A stretch of 64,000 nt of DNA, taken from contig JALMLS010000450.1 in NCBI GenBank assembly GCA_038496445.1, positions 186,001-250,000 of the forward strand, in the 5' to 3' direction. Under the pieces are notes generated by a model. It searched no databases. It saw only the letters and a list, made by a program, of their open reading frames with translations, and was not told where the DNA came from. The DNA comes from Trichosphaerium sp. ATCC 40318 (lineage: Eukaryota; Discosea; Flabellinia; Trichosidae). The first letter of the stretch is position 1, and each line of letters begins with the position of its first letter. Positions 1 through 11,432 of the stretch are shown piece after piece. The position numbers and the translations under genes are program-made.

Positions 1-739
1 TAGCTAATACCTATTGAACATGTAAATACGCCTGTTGGACTTGAAGTGTTAATTTAATTGTTAAATGACCTTATACGGCCTGAATTCGTATATGGCTGTA
101 GTTACTAAACCGTTGGGCGCGTCTGTGCTCATGGTTGTATTAGTTTTGCAAATATAGCTTTGTCATTTAAGTGAACAGCACAGTTTAGTCTTAAGCTTGC
201 ACAGATTTGTAATTAATGTCAGCGAACTTACCAAACGATAAAGTGTATGGCTCTAATATGGCCTTAAATCGTTATTTAATTACAAACACTCACGTGTTGT
301 GACTTATCTGGAGTGCTTCGACAGAACATTAAACTGAGAACCTGTAATGTATATAGCATCTGTTTACGATTCTATGTGTATCAACAAAGCACGTGCATTA
401 TGATTGTTGTTGCTTCTTTTCACTGTTTTTTGACAACAAACAACTCCGACTTGCAAGAAAACAAACTTCTTTTCGGAGTCCAAAAAATTACTATTTCTGT
501 CATCGAATTACATCATCTACTCAAAAAGGGATCTGGGTATGTTCAATTACATTTTGCAAGCTGTTTGCAGTCAACAAATATGGCAAAAAAACTGTTTCAA
601 AAAAAAAGCGTTTAAATATAGTACGCAACCTTAAAAGGAGCTCTAGACGATAAACCATTGCAAACGAAACAATTGGGTGGTATTTGTTTTGGTTTCTAAA
701 TCGGACCCATCTAAACGTTCTGCATTACCCTACTTTGGA
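1..739. other. Gene-poor left edge
   Basis: I see no convincing coding exon here. Short open frames lack conserved motifs and the stretch is AT-rich. It holds two CACGTG palindromes (291 and 390) and runs up to the start of the frizzled-like receptor, so it probably contains that gene's upstream region. Confidence 0.5.
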
Positions 740-2997
740 ATGATAAACGGGTGTCAGGACAGTTTTAGCGTGTTTTATGTAATATTACTCTTATCCGTTC
801 TCTGCACTCACGTTACATGCCAAAACGCTTGTCAGGCGTATATACACAACTACGGGGGAAGGCCTAGATTATGTGACAGCATAATTGCAAATGGTACATT
901 GATTGCTCTACAAAACAATACAATGGACGCTCTTTACACGTAAGTACTACTCAAAGGACAGCGAGTGCTCATACGCCATTTTTTTTTTTTTAATGAGTAA
1001 TGACTTTGTTTAATTTTTTCAAGAGATCCTTCGCGAATAGAACCCTTTATATCACTTGCATCAGCAGAATGTGTTGAAAATGGAGTGCCTTTCGTATGTG
1101 TATCTTCATTCAATCTATGTGGAACGGCGTCAGGTGCGTCAGACAAGTGCTTTTTTTCCGAGAATGGAAACTGTCTTTGATTTCTTGTTCGTTGCATTCA
1201 AATCGAGCTGATGGAACGTTAGAACCTATAAAACCGTGTGCAGATGATTGCAATATATTTATATCTAGTTGTGAATACGAGCTAAATCTGATAAACCTAC
1301 ATCCAGATTGTAATAGTACAGATTTAGTAAGCCAAATTTGTGATTCAAACACAACAACACCATTCAGTACGTACAAATCCTAGAACTTTTCTATTGTTCT
1401 TACTGTAACCAATAGATGGGTCAATATCTACACAATGTCCAGAACCTCTTTTTTTTGACTCTAGCGCATCAGGTGATGATCTTCAATGTTACACGTGTCC
1501 GCCACCATTTTTGAATAAAAAAAAATGGAAATCATTGAATAATCTTGCAATGTCCATATGTGGTATTGGTGCTGCTTTTCAGCTGTTCTCTCTTATAGTA
1601 GTTTGTACTAATAAATCGTACGTTATACAAAACGCCAACTTCTAGAACTTGCTTATTGTTCTTGAAGCTACTTTACTTTCACCTCACATTTTTGGCTTAT
1701 TTATATTGGTGATTCATTATTTGGCTCTATTCTTGGCATAGTCGCAGGTGGGTTGCAAGACAAGATTATATGTGAAAGTCCAGCTCGCTTGGCAGAGGCT
1801 TTATCTCATTGGCCATGCCTACTACAAGGTAAAGCTTCACTAAAATCAAAGCTCTTGCTCATATTGCTGTAAAGGGTTTTGTATGACATATATGACGACT
1901 CAGATATTTCTATGTTTTACAATGCACTCTGTAACGTTCGTTTATAGCTTACATACTAACAAACAAGCACTTAAAACGATAGATTTACCCATATACTACC
2001 GTATAGTATGTCACTCTAGTATTGAAATAGAATAACTTACGATTGTTTAGTTTTGTCATTGCTGTGTATGGCTCTTACCCCTGGTAACGACAAGTATTAG
2101 CCTTGGTATAGGAGATATACAGGCATCTCCTTTTAGTTGCTTAGGTACGTATATGCCTTAGGATAGTAAGCATCTAATCTTATGTTACATAGCACTCGGG
2201 AAACATACTTGGTTTGTATTTTTAGGGTTTCCTCTTGTACCTGCTTGGTTTATTACAACAGGTTGTTTTGGCTATATTGCTTATACTAGTTTTACAGTAC
2301 AGAACCTCTGCTATGTTGTTGTTTTTTTCTAACCACGTGCATAGCTTGGTCGTAGACGGCAACAACATGAACGTGCAGCTAACAAGATAACAGTGGCCGT
2401 TGTTGCTGTGTTGATAACATTGTGGTTTTCCTTGGTACTTGTTCTTGGGATGAGGATTTGGGTAGATGTTGGTGGTACAGACTTAGTATCAGATGTAACA
2501 ATAGAGTATATACAATGTGTTTATTCAAAACCAATGGAAGAATGTAGTGAAATTCAAGAAAAATCTGGGAGCTATTTCTTAATTTTAGTGTTTGGAGTCA
2601 TTGCTGCTCTTGGAAATGGAGTTATACTCTTTCCTCTGTGGATAATGCAACCGTAAGTGTATTGTGACATATGTATTGTTTGTAGTAGATAGAGTTACTT
2701 ACTTTGACTTGTAGAAAGTTTAGAACATCTGTTAGAGCTTTGTTTGGCATTAAATCTGGTACAACTCAAACGAATGATCATACAAGTGTAAACACAAGGA
2801 GAGCTAGTGCTAGCACCACAAGCGGTTTCTCTAGGAGTATTCCTTCTGTTTCTGGTATTATGAATCAAATCAAAGAAATGGAACCTTTGACACCAGGCAG
2901 GGAGGCGCCGGGTAGTGAGCAAAAGAGTTTTATGATACTTAAAAAGCATGGTAAATTTGAAACTACATCACAAGAGAAACAAACCAAAATTCAATAA
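740..2997 (+). CDS. Frizzled/smoothened-like seven-helix receptor
   Basis: Class F-type receptor of the kind found in animals and amoebozoans (fsl family). The ATG at 740 opens a signal peptide with a hydrophobic core (FYVILLLSVLC) followed by a cysteine-rich extracellular domain: CQAYIHNYGG, RPRLCDS, then further exons with AECVENGVPFVC, PCADDCNIFISSC and LHPDC. The next exons carry hydrophobic helices, including WLLPLVTTSISLGIGDI, a phrase resembling the frizzled third-helix region, then VPAWFITTGCFGYIAY, VAVVAVLITLWFSLVLVLG and YFLILVFGVIAALGNGVIL. The cytoplasmic tail is Ser/Thr-rich and ends at TAA 2995. At least eight exons are joined by short introns; the first donor is GTAAGT at 940. 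Family membership rests on the CRD plus helix layout. The ligand is unknown, and Wnt signalling should not be assumed. A second member lies at 43194-45725. Confidence 0.85.
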
Positions 2998-3283
2998 CAC
3001 TTAAATGTTGCCTAAAGATAGGCACTTAAAAAAAATGTATAAATAAGTCTGTAAAAAAACCAACCTAGTATTTCCCTTTTTTTACAGGCTTCATGTTGCG
3101 CTAGGTGAGAATTCTGTACATGTTTGTAGTGATACCCTCATTGCCAAAAGTGAGAGATGGTCTTCCTTTAACCTTAGTAAGTGCTTGAAAAAAAAGTGCG
3201 TTAAACAACTTGGTACATGTGAGCCTGACTTAAGTTGTCATCATAGCCTTATAAGCCAGTTTTAGTTTTGTACAACTTTGTCA

Positions 3284-5623
3284 ATGAGAGTGGAAGTACT
3301 TCTTTCGTTTTCGATATGCTTATGGCTAATTGTTGGGGTACGCGCCACGTGACATAAAGTCGGTTAAAAAAAAAAGGTTCAAACGGTACCCAACGCGGAC
3401 AAACCACCTAATATCCTCTATTTAATGTCGGACGATATGAGTACGTGGTATTACTACCTATTACAGTTCTGTTTAACCTGATTCACAATTGATAAGGGCC
3501 AGAATTGGGCTGTTATGGCCATCAATTTATTAAATCGCCAAACATCGACTCTCTTGCTGCCAGTGGTCTTCAGTTCGATTTTGCTTACACCAACTTTGCC
3601 TATTGTGCGCCGTCTAGAAACTCTTTCCTTAGTGGCAGAAGGTGAGTGGACTTTAAAGGATAGCGGGAGCTATTCGAAACAACTTTCTCAAAACTCAACG
3701 TTTTTATTAAAATGTAGACCAGATAGAACACGTGCGTTGAACTTTCTTACTACTTTTCGGGAGCGACCTGGCGGTGAGTTATGGACAGCAATGCCACAAT
3801 TCTTTAAAGAAAAAGGATACTTCACATCGTCAGCAGGTATGAAAATCAAAAACAACGCTCAGTTTTGCTTCGTTCTTATTTTCCTACTTTCAGGTAAGAT
3901 TTATCATGATGGCATGGACGACCCAAAGAGTTGGAGTTATCCAAGTAACCAAACTGAATGGATACAGTGCGGAGAAGGTGATGTAGCAGACCCATTTGAT
4001 AATTATTGCAGTGTCACAAATTCATCGAAAATCACGTAGGCACGCACTTTCAAGGCTACAAATAACTTTATTGAAGGTACACCGACGAAGATCTGACTCT
4101 AGAGGCAGGGTTGAAAAGAATGGAACTGGCTCATAAGTCTGGTACTGTGAAATATTTCCAACTGTAACTAACAACAAATTAGGAAAACCTTGGTGGGTTT
4201 CTATTGGTGTTCACAGACCACACACGAAATTCAGGTACCAGAATGTGAGCGCTTTTCATTTCTTAGATTACATAGACTACCGGAAGGATTTTATGGCCCT
4301 GACCTATATCCAGGCAAGTCATTACGAAATCAGCTAAGTGTCACTAATGATGTTTAAAAAAAGGCGATGTTGTCAAGCCGCCAAAACATCCTGGAGCACC
4401 AATAGTAAGATACCTTGGCGAGTAGTTACTCATTAATACGTTTAATTATAGAACGCCCCTTGGATGTCTGGAAATTGGTATGGAGGGGCTATTCATGATA
4501 AAGCACATGGATGCCCAACTTGTATCATACCTACAAATAGAACCAATAACTATCGGCGATGGTAAACCGTACAATAATTTTTCTTCTCATGTACTCATAG
4601 GTACTACGCTGCTGTCACGTGGGCAGACTATAATCTGGGTATGGCCCTCAAAAAACTTGAGGAATTTGGGGTTCAAGACAATACCATTGTTGTACTCTCT
4701 CTACACGAACCTAAATACTTACGTTGACAAACTACTTGTAGGTTTTCCATTCTGATCACGGATATCAACTTGGGGAGCTAAATGAATGGGCAAAGCAAAC
4801 GGATACAGAGCTAGCAACACATATACCTTTGATTATACGTGTACCTTGGAAGAAAGAATCAATTGGAAAAAGGACAAAAGTTAAAGCTGAACTCATTGAT
4901 ATGTACAAGTACGCGTCGTTCATTGGTTTCCACAGTAGCCTAAATTGCTGACAAAACTGCAACAGGACTTTGGCTGAGCTTACTGGACTCGGTGAAGTAG
5001 AAGAAGGCGTTCAGGGCACCTCTCTTGCTACAGTTTTTGATAATCCTGAGAATCTTCCTTCTGATCTTAAAACTAAACGTGCTTACTCCCAGATTGGCCG
5101 CTGTGGGTGCCAATACTACGCCAAGTACGTACAAAACGAACCATTTTAATAGCAACAAAAGCGGTACAGGTCAGCAAAAAAAGCCCTGACTGACGTTTCG
5201 CTTAGATATCATGTTAAAGAATGTGATCGTGGTGCATGTGCTAAAGTTCCTCTTGGGGAATTTGACTTTATGGGATATACAATGCGGACTAATGATGTAC
5301 GACAGTAACGTCTCTGTAAAGAGAAAAACAAATTAAATCTGGTGCTCACCTTAAAGTCTAGTGGCGTTTTACTAGTTGGGTCGCTTGGGATAATACAACT
5401 ATGAAAGTGGATTGGTCTAAAACTGCAGCAAACGTATGTAATTCATACTGTTGATTGTTTGTTGAAGAACGTATTGTAGGAACTATATGATTTGAGGAAC
5501 GATACTGGACGGAACTTTGATGCTCCAAACTACTCTTTGAACCTTGCAGGAGAACCTCAATATGCCACAATGGTATCTCAGTTTTATGAGGAACTCAAGG
5601 CAGTCGTCAACACATGGTATTAA
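3284..5623 (+). CDS. Iduronate-2-sulfatase-like lysosomal/secreted sulfatase
   Basis: A type I sulfatase whose closest resemblance is iduronate-2-sulfatase, which removes 2-O-sulfate from iduronate in heparan and dermatan sulfate in lysosomes. Exon 1 (3284-3337) encodes a signal peptide (MRVEVLLSFSICLWLIVG) and is cut by a GTACGC donor. Exon 2 begins with NILYLMSDDM, the metal-binding Asp-Asp. The next exon carries GCYGHQ and CAPSRNSFLSGRR; the Cys of CxPSR is the residue converted to formylglycine. Later exons show GVHRPH, YYAAVTWAD, SDHGYQLGE and a C-terminal RNDTGRNFDAPNY. All core sulfatase motifs are present in order, so the enzyme looks intact. About twelve short introns are needed. Substrate is inferred from family resemblance; another sulfated glycan is possible in a protist. 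Confidence 0.88.
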
Positions 5624-7643
5624 TGTACTTCAAAAAACAGCTACACTCAAACAGTAGCTTTAAATACAACCAACATTCGAACCCCTAAAAAAATGTCTTT
5701 GACGCAACTTATGATTATACGGTTGTACATTTAATTGTGTACTATGTCCTACCTAATGGTTTTCTATTTGTTGAGATACCCCAAATAATCACGTGACTAA
5801 TCCCACTTTTCGACAAAGAGGTTAAAACAAAAAATGACGAGAAATGTGTTTTTAAGGAAACAGTTACTTATGAAGAGTAATTTGCAAAACTGATCATATA
5901 AGTAGCTTCTACGCAAGTATTCGTAGGAATATTACCCATGTTTGACCTTTTTTAACTCACGGTAACGTATTTGTTTAAAAAGACCGCCAAAAAACGTTAA
6001 TTACTCTTGCCTACGCGATTAATTACGATATTACAGGTTATTGGGCGTAATACAGTTTTTTAACAGTTGATAATCCAAAAAGGCAAGTATACGCAACCAA
6101 AACCGCTCACAACGGCTTGTAGTATAAAGAAAATTTGAGAATTAACACCAGAAAATAGTTCTTTCAAAGCGACAGCGCTTATCACACCAAATACATCTGA
6201 GGGCGTATTAACTGCTGTAAACGTAACGTACGTAGTAGTTTGATGTTGCAGAATGGAGTTTAAATCTCACAAAAGGCTTTTTCCTGAAACCACATTCTTT
6301 TCTTACATTGCGTTTTATTGAGTTTTCAAACATCAAAGTCTTATCTATCAAACGTAGCTTTATTCCGTAAACTTGTTTTTTTAAGTGTTTGAGTACGCTA
6401 AACGCGTAAGTAATTTCAATCTTCCCAGCTAAATTATGTTCATTAGAAAGAACTACTATGTTGTTGTAGTCGCTTGTTTTATAGGCCAAACAAATTTTAA
6501 GGCGAATACCTGAAGGTTAGTTAATTATCATATTTACCTTGATGATACCATGAAAAGTGAGTTTTGTAGGTAGAACTCAAAGCAAAACGCCACGCCTGTG
6601 CCCTTTAGTGCCACTGTACACTCTATCATGTATTATTACTCCCCTGTTTTCCTTTCGTACAAAATTTCTGTCGCGAACTTTTCACGTGGCGTGCAAGGGT
6701 ATTAAAACCGACAGTTCGTACCAGCGGAGTGGCATAAACTGACAGTTTCCTTTTTGGTAACAATACCACCAAAAGCGTAAAGATTCTTGAACAAATTGAG
6801 ATTTTAGTGCAAATTAAGAAAAAGTCCGCTTCATCGGGTTGAAATGTACTATGATTTCCTTTCATGTCCTACAATACACTTTTCAAGTTTTGAACCTCTT
6901 TGTCGTGATTTTTTTATCTCTTTATTTTCGTAACATGTAACCTTTAACTTCACTTGATGGTTACTACTACCGCTCTCTACACCAAAGTTTTTTGCTTTTA
7001 TGAAACCGTAATTGATCTGAATGTGTATTTTGTGTATAAATTTTAAACTTGTTTGGTTGAATGACAACAATTACTGTTTGACCTCGTTAACGTCTTTTTA
7101 CAGTGAAAACTTTCCTCTCAAAGCTACTTTTTTTTTTCGGAGCTTCAAATCGCTGAAATAGGTACTTACGAGACCATCACAGTTATGTACATCAGTGCGC
7201 TATTGAGTTTAATGAGAGTGTAAGTAAATAAAGCGCAACAAATTGTGTACAAATTAAGAGAAAGTCCGATAAACCGTTAACGGCTTAGAATACTCTTATA
7301 CTCATAGTAAAACTATCATCTTTGTGGTTATCTCCCGCTTTATTTTTCTTATCTGGATACAGATAGTTCATGCGTTTTATTGTGAGGTATAGAATTACAT
7401 TCTTGTGTTACCCATCGGGTTTGTTTGGTGATAGAAAGCTAGTGGGAATTCCTAAACTCCATTCACACTTTTTGAGAAAAAAGAAAAGTTCAGTGATTAA
7501 CTATTTCTATCAAGGTAAAATGAGCAACTCTGATAGTGTCGATGATATCAAACGTACGTGAAATCTGATATTATCTCCTGTAAATCTTGATGAAAAAACC
7601 ATAATTTCTCAATCCACAGCACCAACGCAACTAATCATCAAAA
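5624..7643. other. Two-kilobase gene-poor stretch
   Basis: No supported gene. Open frames are short, AT-rich and without motifs. An 18-nt word, AAATTAAGARAAAGTCCG, occurs at 6811-6828 and again at 7251-7268, and a perfect palindrome CCGTTAACGG follows the second copy. This may be the trace of an old repeat element. A short frame containing ATG AGC AAC (near 7520) could be a 5' exon of the downstream gene, but its downstream frame closes, so I did not join it. Confidence 0.4.
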
Positions 7644-10109
7644 ATGGCAGACCTTGGAAAAAACGACTTGATGCAATTCAACATGGACGCCCTGAAGAAG
7701 ATGGCAAGGACTATGCGCATTCACCAAGGCTATAAAATGAATAAAATACCTTTGGTTGAGGCTATATATGCCTATACACGTACGTACTGGTATCTGCAAC
7801 TTCGCACTTGAAACCTCAAGTGATTTCAACTTTTTTTTAAGTTATCAAATTTTTTGTTCAAATTCTAGTAACTAGCTTTACGAAAAACTTTTTGCTTATT
7901 TCAACTCGTTTAGACCCCGAGAATGAGTCGCCAAAACAAAAATGCCTCAGGCACAATGATCAATTGGCAAACGAATCAATTGATCTGAAACAAATTTTAA
8001 AACATATGAATGATACCTTGCAACAACACACCCAAGAGTTACACATAAACAAACAAGAATTACAGAAGACTCAGACTGAGTTACAAAACAACAAGAAGGA
8101 GTTACAGAAGGCAAAAAATCGTGAAAAAAAGCGAGATCGGGAGCTTTCAAATGTGAAAACGAAAGTAAAAAGGCAAAAAATTGAAGCCGAAGCAACTAAA
8201 AAAGAAGCCGAAGCAACTAAAAAAGCAGCCGAAGCAACTAAAAAAGCAGCCGAAGCAACTAAAAAAGCAGTCGATTACATGAACATTAATTTGCTCATGC
8301 TGTACATAGAATTAGGAAGCTATGGTCGTGACGTTACATGCTCAAAGTTTACAGATCACAGTACGTTTCATGTTCCTTTTTTTTTTTGTAAAGTCATTTT
8401 TCACTCATTTCTTTTAGGTTACGACCAGTACGGTAGTGTGATTGCTAAGGTAATCGAGCGGTTTAAAATTACCTTTCCAGATGTTGCTCCTCCGGCTGTT
8501 TTCATGGCGTTGCTGAAAAAAGGCAGAAAGCAAGAGTGGAAAAATGAAGACGCCTTTACAAACGCAGTTGCTACCATTTTCGAGAAGTTCAAACTTAATC
8601 ACTTGAGTGTATACAATACACATAAAATACTTTTGACAGGGCCTGGTGCTGATGGAAAGAAGACCAAGCCTGATCTATCGATTCTGCCAAAGTCTGTCGT
8701 AGTATCAGAAAAAAATACAATGAAGCTGTACCATTTGATAGCTGTGTGGGAAATGAAGTCCGGCCGTACGTAACTTCTCTACCTTTCTTCTCTTGTTTTT
8801 ATATTTATTTGTTTATTAGGTGACAACACCTTCAAATCCAAGCACATTGGACAGACGTTTTACTACCTCAACCAAGTAATGCTCGTCCAAAAAACGAGAC
8901 AGGTCGCATATGGTATTCTAATGAACTACAAACGCGTAATGATTCTCAAGTTGGAGATGGATCCTCAAAGCCCTTCAAGTCAAAAGTACTACAAGTACGG
9001 GCCGTACAATCTAAACGGCAAAGGTGGAAGAGTGCTATTTGGCTTGCTCTCTCAGAGCCCCGAAGCTCTCGGCCATGATGTTCGATCTTTTAAGATCAAC
9101 AACAAAATGTGTGTTGCTCACTCAGTGTTGGGCGTTGGTGCAACTGCCACAGCGTATTCCGTCCCTGTTAAAAGAGGTAAAGAGATAGTCGTAGTCGCTG
9201 TAAAAGACTTTGGGGAAGCTAGTCCTCACAAGGCAGCCATGGAGCGAGAGATCAAGTTTTTGAAAAAATTGCAAGGTGTGAATGGTGTTCCAAAGCTGGT
9301 ACGTTTTTCATTTCGTCTTTTTTATTTTCGCATATAAGTTCATCTACTTACTGCTTCTTGCCACAGATACAGGCTACAAAGAACATAATAGTAACAGAAC
9401 CTGTTGGCGTTAAAATACGCAAGTTCAGGGATATTGAAGATATTCCAAAGTTCTTTGAAGGCCTTGTAACTATTCTAAAGGAGGCACATAAGCGGAGAGT
9501 AATTCACAGGTTCGTTTATAAAATTCTTTACTCATAATTTTTCAGTCCTCGGTTTTTTTATCACGTGACCTTTCGTATTCTTACTATTTTCTTAGAGACA
9601 TTTCAGTGTCAAATATTGTTATCAACAATGTCACTAAAGAGCCTTTACTGATAGATTGGGGCTCTGCTGTGGTTTATGGCGCTCCTGTGGCCGTTGAAGG
9701 AGGGCTAAAATTTGCCGACTTTAAACTGCTACAAGATTTAGGGCCTGATACAATACATATGTATGGGCCTTCGGATGACCTGCTCAATTTGGTCTATGTT
9801 ATGGCATACCTAAACATCACTTATCCTGAAGAACGACTCGCTATAGACAAAGCTTATGCTAGTTGGTTGGAGGAAGCTACAAGTACGCCAATAAACGAAA
9901 AACGGGAGGAAGAGTTGCGATATCACCTTCTTGATACGAGAGCAAAAGCAACGCCGCGCTTGTGGACAAGATGCATTGGGTATGCGAAGAGAGAAAATTA
10001 CGACAAGCTTATAGAAGAGTTTGTTTATCTTTTTTCTGGAGTGGCTACCACTTGTGAGGTTTGTAAAGGTTTTGGTCCTAATTGTGATTGTATGGATATC
10101 GATAGCTGA
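7644..10109 (+). CDS. Crinkler-type nuclease-kinase protein (PD-(D/E)XK plus protein kinase)
   Basis: The start is the ATG at 7644, whose exon has a short charged helix resembling SAP-type DNA-binding helices (ALKKMARTMRIHQGYKMNK). A 134-nt intron leads to a long charged coiled coil containing an exact heptad repeat (8183-8266). Next comes a probable restriction-endonuclease-like domain: KPDLSILP, then AVWEMKSG (the D...ExK core), then GQTFYYLNQ. The C-terminal half is a protein kinase with glycine loop GVGATATAY, VAVKDFG (Lys), MEREIKFL (alpha-C Glu), HRDISVSNI and DWG in place of DFG; all catalytic residues are present. The end is Cys-rich (CEVCKGFGPNCDC). The REase-kinase pairing is the architecture described for Crinkler/CRN-like effector and conflict proteins in eukaryotes. 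Introns at 8766-8819, 9299-9366 and 9510-9595 join it in frame. A paralogue's 3' end lies at the right edge of the window. Confidence 0.82.
8183..8266 (+). repeat. In-frame 21-nt tandem repeat coding a coiled-coil heptad
   Basis: Four consecutive 21-nt units read (E/A)AEATKK. Because the unit is exactly seven residues, copy-number change lengthens or shortens the coiled coil of the Crinkler-type protein without shifting frame or heptad register. Confidence 0.85.
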
Positions 10110-10346
10110 TTGGAATAAAACAGTTTTACTTAATTTTTTTGTCAGTTTCATTGCTACTAACTACATTGTGAAGTTATTTTACAAGGTATTGATTCTCATG
10201 TTCACGTTTCATGTAAGTTCAGATAGCTACTTTCACAATTCGTATTTATAATAGTGAGACGTTCAGAAGCTTGCGGCATCATAATAGATAAATATTAAGT
10301 CAAGGAAAGTAGTATTATCCAAGTAAAACAACGTACAGACACGCAC

Positions 10347-11222
10347 ATGTGGTACACAAAAAATCTAGTTGTGGTATTAGGCTTGATTTATGTATGCTCA
10401 GCCCAATTTTGCCCACAAGGTACTCCATTTCGTGAGGTGGATCATGTCCTACTTGGTATTGCGTCCGAAAAGGAGGCTGAGGTAGTTTATAACCTTTTAA
10501 TAAACAAACTGAAGCTACCAGCCGCATGGCCTTTCTACTCTGATCAAGGATTATACTCTGGCGGTGTAAGCGTAGGCAATATCAATATCGAGACGATAAA
10601 GTATACTGGCATCGGATTTGAACCTTGCGGGAGCTTTAACGACACAGTGGCCACCTTAGAGACGCGTGGGATAAGCCTACAAGTGCTTCCTTCAGCTCCA
10701 GGACCATATGGATTCGATAACGTTGCATTAACAGCTATTACAAGCCCAGACTACACGACGCTATTCTTTGGATGCAAATATCACTTCAATGAGATGTCTA
10801 GAAGAGAATTTCTTTGGCAAAAGCTTCTTGAAGGTCCTAACCCTCTAGACATACAATATGCAGAGCGTGTTGTGTATGGCTTACCTCAAGACCAATTAAA
10901 AACAGCATTGGAGCAAATGGAACTACTCTTTGCTCCGCTTTCCCCAAAATACACGAACAATGATACAATGTACGCTCTGAATACTGGGAGTGCAGGTCCT
11001 TCACTATACGTCACTCAAAGTGAAAGCTATGGGCTTCAAGAGGTGTGGCTTGTGACAAGCAACTATTCAAAAGCTATGGCTGAAATGAAGAATCTTGATC
11101 TGTTGGGTTATGTTGATGAAGGAAACTGTTGTACAACCCTTAAAGTACCTACTTCAGTGTCTCTTAAAATATGTGCAAAACGATCATTAATGCTCCCAGA
11201 GAGCACAGCATGTCCAAATTAA
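10347..11222 (+). CDS. Secreted VOC/glyoxalase-like protein
   Basis: A single-exon protein of 291 residues in a region where neighbours are intron-rich. The start MWYTKNLVVVLGLIYVCSA is a clear signal peptide. The mature part begins VDHVLLGIASEKEAEVVYNL and continues with SGGVSVGNINIETI, the pattern of the first beta-alpha-beta module of glyoxalase-like (VOC fold) domains. A possible second module lies in the C-terminal half (NTGSAGPSLYVTQ and following). Several N-x-S/T sites fit extracellular or vesicular location. I cannot assign metal ligands or a substrate. It could instead be a VOC-fold binding protein without catalysis. The lack of introns could mean a late acquisition or a retrocopy. 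Confidence 0.65.
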   Translation: MWYTKNLVVVLGLIYVCSAQFCPQGTPFREVDHVLLGIASEKEAEVVYNLLINKLKLPAAWPFYSDQGLYSGGVSVGNINIETIKYTGIGFEPCGSFNDTVATLETRGISLQVLPSAPGPYGFDNVALTAITSPDYTTLFFGCKYHFNEMSRREFLWQKLLEGPNPLDIQYAERVVYGLPQDQLKTALEQMELLFAPLSPKYTNNDTMYALNTGSAGPSLYVTQSESYGLQEVWLVTSNYSKAMAEMKNLDLLGYVDEGNCCTTLKVPTSVSLKICAKRSLMLPESTACPN

Positions 11223-11432
11223 TATTAATGGAACCTTAACAATAAACAAACGCCAAGAGCACAAACAAGTGTAGACTGCTCTATTTATTACTGTTATGCA
11301 AGCGAATACGGGTACACAGTAAACAGTGGTTTAAACAAAATGAACTCATAAATATCTATGTAACAATGCAATGCATCACATGGTTATGTAAGTGAGTTTT
11401 CTGACAAGAATTATTTATTCCGGACACAGAAA

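Noticed and set aside
6208-7070. Minus-strand open frames of 70-93 codons
   Set aside because: No motifs, skewed composition, and no splice-joined neighbours.
7520-7740. Upstream exon for the Crinkler-type protein (ATG near 7520)
   Set aside because: Splicing by the visible GTACGT...CACAG intron leads to a frame that stops at about 7735; the ATG at 7644 gives the protein-like frame.
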